A stretch of 64,000 nt of DNA, from assembly GCA_036784855.1 (NCBI GenBank), contig JAZDSV010000001.1, forward strand, positions 558,001 to 622,000, written 5' to 3'. This DNA is from Aphelidium insulamus (taxonomy: Eukaryota > Aphelidiomycota > Aphelidea > Aphelidiaceae). Each line of letters begins with the position of its first letter. Position 1 is the stretch's first letter. Position numbers and translations under genes: made by a program. Positions 56,692 to 64,000 of this stretch are shown in pieces. The notes under the pieces were generated by a model. The model searched no databases, was not told the DNA's origin, and saw only the letters and a list, made by a program, of their open reading frames with translations.

Positions 56692-58203
56692 TCACTTTGG
56701 CAGCTCCAGCATCATCTCGGCAATCACGGAGCGTATCCACGGGTCCGTGTGGTACTTGCGGTGATCTTGCTCTGGGGAGGGCGCCGCGGTCAGCTCTCGT
56801 GCCAGTGCCTGCCATCGCTGGCGCTCCGTGTCCACCAGGTCCTTGTCGCGTCTGGCGTGCGACAGTCCATCCAACAAACTCCATCCGACCGTGGAGAGCA
56901 GGCGGTCGGAGCAGCGGCGCCACTCGTCCGTCAAGGCCATGTACGCGGAAAAGTGTTCCAGTAGCGAGTGTGTCGAGTGCATGAACGCGCGTGAAGTTGC
57001 CTCGTACGGGTCGCGTAGTTGTGCATTGGGCAGGCGCACACTGGGTGCCGCAGAGTGCTGTCTTGTAGCATTGCCGTTCAGTGAAGAGCGGGTGGATGCG
57101 CCGCTGGTACCGCCGCCACCACCACTCGTGGATGCCGCTTGCAAAGTTGTCGAGTGTGGCCCAGAGATGGACATGTCCCGTCCCGTGGCATTCCCATTAT
57201 CACCGGCACCACCACCACTACTAGTAGTATTAGTGCCATTATTGCTGGACTGCGCCGTGTCCGAGGTGGACATGGATATGGGCATGGCGGAGGAGTAGAG
57301 CTGTAGCAGGCGCATGGTGGCCTGATGCACCGCCACCTCCTTGTCAATTCGGTGGCGCAGTTCCGACAGCTTGCGCGACAGTGACTGGCGCTCCAGGCGC
57401 AGTAGCTCCACACTGCGTGCACTCTTGGGATCGTCCCATGCAGGCCGTGTGACGGGCGGCGGGAGGGCGCTGTCGGTGTCCTGGTCAGCAGTGCCATCAG
57501 TGGTGGACATGTCGTGCGCCAGCAGTCCAAATATCGACGTTAGTAACTGCGAGTGCATCTTGGACATGTTCTGCACGATCCAGTCGGGATACTGCACCAC
57601 CGCGCGTGCCGTCTGCATTGTCATCTTTGCGGGCGCGGCGACACTGATATCATTGGCGGCGATGTCAGCACGGCTCGGTTCCCTGCTGGTGTCGTCGTCG
57701 TCGTCATAGTTATCATTGGCAGCAGTGTCCATCGTGCAGTCCAGATGGCCAGAAGCCACCGCCACCCGGGACGGCAGATCGTCGTATGACTGCGGCATTG
57801 GACCGCCATGCTTGGACAGAGACGCTGACAGCGGCTTCCACTTGCGCCACCACTGTTTATGCGCGGCGGACGGAGATGCCTGTCGCGGCAAACTGGTATT
57901 ACTCGCCATAGACATTGGACCGGCACTGTCGGCAGCGGAGGTGGCGGCCACAGCATCCGGCACCGACACACTGGGACGGTGGCGGCGCACGAACTTTTTG
58001 GACGGCGCCGCCGAGACACTGGGCGCACCACCCGCAGGCTCTGCCACAGCGGCCTCCATCACGGCCACGGTGCCGGCTTGCACCGTAGACTCGAACAACC
58101 AGGCACCGGCATTCCTCGCGTGCTGTGGAGATGTCTTGGGCGGCAGCGGCGGCGGTGGCAGCGGCGGACTAGCGCCTCGCCCGTCGTTAAACAGCGCCGT
58201 CAT
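56692..58203 (-). CDS. Unrecognised proline/serine-rich protein with two conserved-looking helical blocks
   Basis: Intronless, 503 residues. It starts with a Pro-rich stretch (SPPLPPPPLPPK), then a Ser/Ala-rich basic region. An ordered block at about 200-300 reads ARAVVQYPDWIVQNMSKMH, then RLERQSLSRKLSELRHRIDKE, a predicted coiled coil. A Ser/Gly/Asn-rich linker separates it from a C-terminal helical block (YEATSRAFMHSTHSLLEHF, WRRCSDRLLSTVGWSLLDGL). No catalytic motif or membrane segment is visible. The Pro-rich N-terminus could bind SH3 or profilin. I do not recognise the family. Its start lies 197 bp from the divergent GT/lyase-type gene. Confidence 0.6.
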   Translation of the reverse strand: MTALFNDGRGASPPLPPPPLPPKTSPQHARNAGAWLFESTVQAGTVAVMEAAVAEPAGGAPSVSAAPSKKFVRRHRPSVSVPDAVAATSAADSAGPMSMASNTSLPRQASPSAAHKQWWRKWKPLSASLSKHGGPMPQSYDDLPSRVAVASGHLDCTMDTAANDNYDDDDDTSREPSRADIAANDISVAAPAKMTMQTARAVVQYPDWIVQNMSKMHSQLLTSIFGLLAHDMSTTDGTADQDTDSALPPPVTRPAWDDPKSARSVELLRLERQSLSRKLSELRHRIDKEVAVHQATMRLLQLYSSAMPISMSTSDTAQSSNNGTNTTSSGGGAGDNGNATGRDMSISGPHSTTLQAASTSGGGGGTSGASTRSSLNGNATRQHSAAPSVRLPNAQLRDPYEATSRAFMHSTHSLLEHFSAYMALTDEWRRCSDRLLSTVGWSLLDGLSHARRDKDLVDTERQRWQALARELTAAPSPEQDHRKYHTDPWIRSVIAEMMLELPK

Positions 58204-58303
58204 TGTTCGGCGTGGCTGGCAGCTGTTGGCGATGACACAACGCTCTTGTTTCCCTTTTTGGCGCGCCTGTCACGGGCCTGTCACTCTCCTATATAAAGTC
58301 GTT

Positions 58304-58325
58304 GTCTGTCTGTCTGTCTGTCTGT
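58304..58325 (+). repeat. GTCT tetranucleotide repeat in a divergent promoter
   Basis: Five or more GTCT units lie between the divergent start codons at 58203 and 58401, 75-97 bp before the latter. They probably fall in the 5' UTR or core promoter. Confidence 0.75.
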
Positions 58326-58400
58326 CACGGCAAGGCACAGTCACGGTCGTTGTGGTGTCTGTTAGTCACAGTGCACACGCAGACACACTCTCTGCACGCA

Positions 58401-60944
58401 ATGACGACATACCCGCGCAGCAGATCACTGAATCTTTCACAGTCGCCGTTTGCCGCCCACACATTCATCGATGCAGTGGCGCCGCCGACGATTCGCCGCC
58501 AGCAACAGAATAAGAGTGGCGCTGCCTATTCATATGCAGTTCGCTCAGACCGGCGTTCTGCCCGCCACTGTTCTCGGCTGAAGCGTGGCTGGCTGGCAGT
58601 GCTTGGCTCAGTCCTACTCTTGGCCACTATTCTGCTATTCCCGTGGCCTTATACACTGCGCCTCCTGTCGTCTGGATATCGGTCTTCAGCACTCTATGAT
58701 GCCGCAGAGACTGACTCGTCGTCGCCGCCACTGGCCGTCATCTATCGCGTCATTGGCAATGATCTGCCACCGCGGCACTCGCCCGCCCAAGCACTCAAGA
58801 ATCTCATATTCATCCTGGACAATGAACCAGAGCTGCCCGGCGTGACCAAGGTGTGGGTGGTCAATCGCCTGACGGACCGGCGAAAGGAACAGTCGATTGT
58901 CGAGTTGCTTCGTCGATACAGTCGTGACGTGCTCGTGGTGCCGTTCGTGATGGACGAGTATGAGCAGTTGCCACCGTATGACTATCCGCCGGCAGTTGCC
59001 GACCTGTTCTACTCGGACTTGTATCTGGGGCTGACACCGTATGCCAAACTGCTGGCGCGTGACTTCACCTACCACAGCAAGAATCTATACGCCATGAATA
59101 ATAATGGAGCGAGGAATTTGGCGCTGAGTGACGGGCGGTCACGGGGCGCTACCTGGATCTTGCCGTGGGATGGCAACTGTTTCCTCACCGCGGAAGCTTG
59201 GGCCGACATTCGACGCAGCCTTGTCACTCTGCACCCATCGGTGCACTATGTCTACGTCCCAATGGTGCGCGAGACCTTTTTACTGGTCCGACATTTACAC
59301 ATCGTAGATGCGGCTGATGGACAATAATATGGTGCTAAGTGGGAATTTGTCGGTGAACCCGGTCGACGAGCCGCAGGTTATATTTCGCTCCTCCGCCATG
59401 CAGTCATTTGATCTCTCCATGCGTTACGGACGCCGTTCCAAGGGTAAGATTACTGATAATAGTATGCTTCATCTATCTACTTCCAGTTGAATTGCTTTGG
59501 CGACTCGGCATCATTGGCGACTGGGACAAGTACAATTTCTTTCCATGGGAGGCATTGCCTGCTCGTGCACACGATTCCGGGGATGTGGTGTCGGTTGGTT
59601 GGGTGGCGCGACTCTCGTCAGGTCACACGGAACAAGAGACAGCTGGATCGGCGCGGATCCGTCAAAAAAATCGCATCCTCGGCATTCATCGGCAAGTAAT
59701 GATATAGGTAATGTGTCTTACCTGCTGATATTTCAATGCAGCTTCATCGACTTGCTGGATGACGAAGTAATACGCCGGCGTGGCTTCAATGCTCGCGCGT
59801 TATTCCGCTTCAGCGAACTGCAGTTGGACACTTCTCGTCGTCTTTACTGGTCGGGGGATCGCGCGGCTTCCGCTTTGGTGGACATGCTACTCAGCCTGAA
59901 GCACATTGGCCCGGAGCGAGCCGTCGACACTGATTCCATCATTATGGACGCCATAAGTAATCCTGGTCGGGGCATTAAGTCGCTGTACGAATTTCAGTAC
60001 GATTTCATCTGGGCGGTCATGTGTTGGACATTTACCGACGACGCTTTATACGCACAGCACGGGTCACAGCTGCTTCGAGCGTGGCTAATCAATTTCTTGA
60101 ATTCTAACGCAATCGTCGGCAAGATCAGTTCTCAAAGGTATTTAATGTGGTTTATATGGCTTCACTTCTGTATCTATACAGTCGAGCACTTCCCGGAGCG
60201 TCAGTGGCCATATTGATGTTGCTTGGAGAGCCGCTGACCCTGTTTGATTTTGTTGCCAGCACGTGTGATGCGTACGACGAAGATCTGGAACTGATGTCCC
60301 GTTGGATGTTATTTCCCGAGTTTCTTGATAGTGCTCGATTGCTGCATCGTGGTGGATTCATCAAGCATTCCGAGATGGCCACATTGTCTGCGTGGTCATT
60401 GCGGCTGTTTGAGACGTTGTCCGGGGATACGTTCGTGCCGAACTTTGGCCGAAGCCTCCATCTGCGCTCATATTTCGACCTGCAGTTGGCAGCTCTGGCA
60501 GCTTTCAGCGATTTGGCAGTATCATTTGCGCAGCTGGTCGATCGAGCAAGGTCTCGCGAAACTATGATTAGAAATTTCGCGGGACGAGAGTTAGCCGACC
60601 GTTCTTGTTGCTCACGACTCGTGCCTTACGCCAAGAGCTATGATTCTCTACTCGCGGTCGAGGCGGCACTTGGACTGGCCAAATATGGCAACGTAACCAT
60701 TTTAAGCGATGTGGAAATTGCCAGCTATTGTTTAACCATCCAATCTTGTCTGTACAATAGCATCGATGCTCCGGCAATTGATAGACTCTGGCTGCTGGCG
60801 ACCAAGCATACGATTCAATTGTCCGCTTCTGGCTACATCACAGAGGAAGAATGGCGGGAAGATGTTGAACTTTTTCGAGACGCATGGCACCACAGCGATG
60901 ATGCTGACCGTTATATGATACTCATCAGGCTTTTAGCCTCATAG
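58401..60944 (+). CDS. Type II membrane protein: glycosyltransferase-like domain plus alginate-lyase-like helical domain
   Basis: Exons 58401-59264, 59308-59443, 59487-59691, 59742-60137 and 60182-60944 give 787 residues. A basic cytosolic N-terminus precedes a signal anchor at about 62-84 (LAVLGSVLLLATILLFPWPY). The luminal part begins with AVIYRVIGNDLPPRHSP and ILDNEPELPGVTKVWVVNR, a fold of glycosyltransferase type, with TWILPWDGNCFLT as a possible catalytic or metal site. The C-terminal 400 residues are mostly helices (ARALFRFSELQLDTSRRLYWSGDRAASALVDMLL begins it), recalling the toroid of alginate lyases and heparinases. Similar two-part proteins occur in bacteria and a few microbial eukaryotes. 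A role in cell-surface polysaccharide metabolism is inferred. Intron 3 has a GC donor (GCAAGT). Confidence 0.68.
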
Positions 60945-60977
60945 AAGTATGTTTAAAGATTATTATCAAAAGTACAT

Positions 60978-63900
60978 CTAATTGTCAAATGGGTACGACT
61001 GAATGTTGCCATCCGATGGAATCACTATGCAGCCCTCCGAGTCAATGGTAAAGTCTTCAAGGATTTTTGCCCCGTTTCGGCTAGACAGCGGCAGTCCATA
61101 ATCCAATAGCTCTTTCCGGTCAAAGCTCTGGAGAACGTTGGTCAATTGAGTGCACCAATTGTCGCGTTGACTATCATTCGCTACGGAGAACATGTACGAC
61201 ACCTTCTTGCCAGCATTTGGATCAGTGTGTCTCGCTTTGATTTGAAAAACGTGTTTCATGAAAGGAGGCTCAACAACGCAACTCTTCCCCTGTGGAAGCG
61301 ACGCTCCGTTGTAGCGGAACGCCGAACGACCAGAAGTCAAAAAGGTAATCCCGTATCGACCCAATGTATCGCCCTGCAGCTGAAACGTGGCCTGATTCGT
61401 TTCCCCAAAAGTGACAAAAGACGGGATCGCCTTCATGCCATTGTGAGGAAATATTTTCACAACCAAGTCCGAATCTGGCCTCGGTATGGAGATTATAATG
61501 GGGGTCGATGCTTCGTGAATAGTCAGGCGAAACGGCAGTCTGGTCATTTTGATCTTGATCTTGTTGATTTCGTCGTCATCTTGCACCGCAGCCACGCCAA
61601 GCTTCTCCAGCAGCACACTTTCGTAGATTTGTTTCAAAATATCCACTGAAATGCTCCTATCGGAATCATGCACCCTGACTTTTGCGACAAAGTCTTTCAG
61701 CGACAAGTTGAGTTGATCCGCCGTGTAGTGCTGCGATGCCGATAAACCATCGTCATCTTTACGGTGCAATTCGGCGTTCAACATCAATATTGCGAACACA
61801 AGCTTCAGAGTCAGCGCGTTGGAGATAAATACATCCGAATTCGCAGCGTAAAATGAAGCCGAAAACTTGTCCAATATCCGATCAATTGTGGTTGGTTCAC
61901 CAGGGAGCCTAAATGATGCCAGAAAGACGCGCAAAGCTTCGTCGGGGCGCATTCCACTGAAATCGAAGGCTTGAAGAAATGCTGATAGAATGTCTTCATT
62001 TTCCTTGTTGCCAATAAATTTGCCAATTTGACGACGATTAAGCCCAGGAGTGCGGTACATGAAGGTTGCCATAGCGGACGGGCTGGCAATCAGCGCGCCA
62101 CGCTCAACCAGGTACGAAATTGCTTTCTTCGGATTAATTTCAAATTTGGCTATGGCTTTTGCCATTGTTGGTGTTTTTCGCATGGCGTCGAGAGAGTCTT
62201 CATTGCGAGTTGCTTTGAGCATCATGCTTTTCAGCATGAGCACAGATTTAAGCACAAATCGTCCTCGAGGTGGCGATCCACCGGAAGGATCTTGATTCGA
62301 TTCCTTTCCAATGATCAGAATGTCATTAAATAAGAACAGAGACCTTTCTTTAACCAAATTGGCATTGATAACTTCCCACACCGATCCTTTACATATAAAT
62401 CGGCGCCAAGGAGTTTCCAAATGTCTTACACTGCGTAACAGCGTATGAGTTGTAGAACCACGAGTGTCGACCGTGGATGTTTGTTGAATGTAATTTTCGC
62501 TTCCGAACGGGACTTTACTGCGTGATACCGTGTCGTCTGCAAATTATGTAATTGACCATACGCGTGAACGACAATAGCGGACTTACCTTGGTGTATGTTC
62601 CTCAACAAGACGTTAAAGTCCAGCTCGCCGCTTATGAGAGCATGTCGATCCAAATCGATAATGTCGCCTAAGTTACGCTCATCTTGTCCACCCAGCACGG
62701 AAGCACGCGCATACTCGAATTCGTCAACAAGCCTTTTAAATCGGGACAAGACCACAGTTAATAGTTCCTTATCTTGATGATCACTGGATGTAAACTCGTC
62801 AATTGCCACCAATTGCGAAACGTATTCTTCCAGCCGATCTAATGGTCGCAGCAAGAATTTTCCTAATTCCACACCAGCACCAAAGTCAATATCAACCTTG
62901 AAAGAATCCATGAGGTTACGAAACCCCGATGATTGTGCTGCATTCGCCGCTAAGCGCTGTTTAATGGCAGGGACTTGCTCCAAATAGCCTTGGTATAAGC
63001 TAGCAATGTTGGGCCTGTTATCCGCATCTGAGCTCACCAGCACGTCCAAAAATAGATCGCCCAAGCATAATACGTCGATTGCGCCATCATTTGGGGAAAC
63101 AGAGTAATCAACACTGCTGACACCAAGTGTGGCGCATAACGGTTTGTACACATTCTCCGCATGATACAGCTCAATGCTTTCGATCCCTGAAAAAAGGGAC
63201 GTGGCTTCCGTAGCAGGCAGAATCATTTGCTCCGCTACAAACGTTTTAACGGATCGCATAAGTAGCAATGTTTGCAGAAATCGTTGCTCTGATTGCAGCA
63301 GATCCCTTATAGCCTGTCGTCGATGTTGCTTCAAGTTTTTCAAGTTGGTGATATCAACTTCACGAAGTATCAGCAATAAATTTGTGCATAGTTGGCGCAC
63401 GCGTACCTGGTTTGTTCAAAACAGAAGCACGGATAGTGCGCAACATTTCAGCGGGCAGCATCTTTGGGGTGTCCTTCTTCACTGTCAGTGACTCCACGTG
63501 TGCTTTAAAGAGCATCATCGTTGACAAAACGCGCTCCGGATTCGTCCCATCCAGTAGCTCATCTACAGAGAATAGACTCTCTTCAGGAATGCCGCACATG
63601 TCGTACGCGGTAACCAGAAACACAAGGATCAGATTTTCCTCATTGGCTCCATTTTTGCGTAGTTCAGTCACAGTAGGTATATGCGAAAAATACATGCGGG
63701 CGAGCGACACCAACACACTTCCATCGGCCAGCATCTGCATCAGTCCTCGAAAGGCTCCATTATGCAGCCTTGGACGGCATCCCAGAATTTCTTCCAGCCA
63801 CTCGTTGATTACAGTTGCATCTTGATCCCATCGTGCGTTTGCATTTTGTGCATTTAGAGTAACGTCATTGGCATCAAGAGCATCCCATGCGCCGTATGAC

Positions 63901-64000
63901 GGATAAGCTGTTAGTTAGTGTATCAGCTGGATTTACCAAACTACAAAACAACTTGCCGTCTTGTGTTTCCGCGCTATGCAATAAATCTAAAGCGGATCCA
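60978..64000 (-). CDS. CH-DH-PH-Sec7-PH fusion: RhoGEF and ArfGEF in one protein (5' partial)
   Basis: Exons 64000-63957 (partial), 63907-63407, 63357-62587 and 62536-60978 encode the last roughly 958 residues. Order: a calponin-homology-like domain (ATVINEWLEEILGC, LVSLARMYFSHIPTV), a Dbl-homology domain (RDLLQSEQRFLQTLLLM, FGAGVELGKFLLRPLDRLEEY, ELLTVVLSRFKRLVDE), a PH domain (LFLFNDILIIG, FVLKSVLML), a Sec7 domain whose catalytic-type motif is FRLPGEPTTIDRILDKFSASF with the Glu finger kept, and a final PH-like region ending FSVANDSQRDNWCTQL. CH-DH-PH resembles Cdc24 and Vav; Sec7-PH resembles Arf exchange factors. It would activate both a Rho and an Arf GTPase at membranes. The first visible intron has a GC donor (GCAAGT). 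The N-terminus lies beyond the window. Confidence 0.85.

Noticed and set aside
57716-58513. 265-residue plus-strand frame opposite the Pro/Ser-rich protein
   Set aside because: Overlaps the divergent promoter and the start of the GT/lyase gene in another frame; no recognisable content.
59692-59741. Unspliced reading through 59692-59741 in the GT/lyase gene
   Set aside because: The upstream frame hits a stop at 59705-59707, and only the GCAAGT donor joins the two conserved parts in frame.

Overview
The window is nuclear DNA of a gene-dense eukaryote, most likely an early-diverging fungus with a flagellated stage. Lysine synthesis by an alpha-aminoadipate reductase (LYS2) and a TPS2-type trehalose enzyme point to Fungi. 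A PIBF1/CEP90 homologue (centriolar satellite and basal body protein) and an RNF220-type ligase point away from Dikarya and toward chytrid-, blastocladid-, Rozella- or aphelid-like lineages. That placement is inference from gene content. About 30 genes fill 64 kb, convergent neighbours are often 25-100 bp apart, and I traced about 104 introns, mostly 40-60 nt. At least seven, probably eight, need a GC rather than GT donor. No rRNA, tRNA or CRISPR was recognised.

Layout. 1-4.35 kb: an AT-richer, intronless island with a frame-broken replication-type gene (SF1 helicase plus C-terminal HNH-like motif), a SIAH-like RING protein and an unknown ORF, probably a decayed virus- or transposon-derived insertion. 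4.7-9.5 kb: two tandem membrane-anchored subtilases. 9.6-18.3 kb: GOS1, RNF220, TPS2, PIBF1, BCAS2. 18.8-24.1 kb: two inverted copies of an unrecognised secreted or membrane family flanking SMU1 and an RGG/CHTOP-like protein. 24.4-31.2 kb: two small uncertain genes, HUS1, dynein light intermediate chain, poly(A) polymerase and a small antisense ORF. 31.3-38.6 kb: IQ-motif protein, mitochondrial PDH-type kinase, DYRK-like kinase, acyltransferase. 38.7-48.5 kb: SMC4 and LYS2 head to head. 48.5-54.2 kb: COQ11-like NAD-binding protein, secreted unknown, Scm3-like CENP-A chaperone, tubulin-tyrosine-ligase-like protein. 54.5-64 kb: two poorly resolved membrane proteins, an unknown proline/serine-rich protein, a membrane glycosyltransferase/alginate-lyase-like fusion, and a CH-DH-PH-Sec7-PH exchange factor cut by the right edge.

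The genes do not form one pathway. Shared themes are mRNA processing and export (SMU1, BCAS2, PAP, CHTOP-like), chromosome and genome maintenance (SMC4, HUS1, Scm3-like), centrosome, microtubule and trafficking functions (PIBF1, dynein LIC, TTL-like, GOS1, RhoGEF-ArfGEF) and secreted or surface proteins (subtilases, paralogues A and B, GT/lyase fusion). Three genes for signal-peptide proteins share an identical 11-bp CCAAT-type element 50-84 bp upstream of their start codons.
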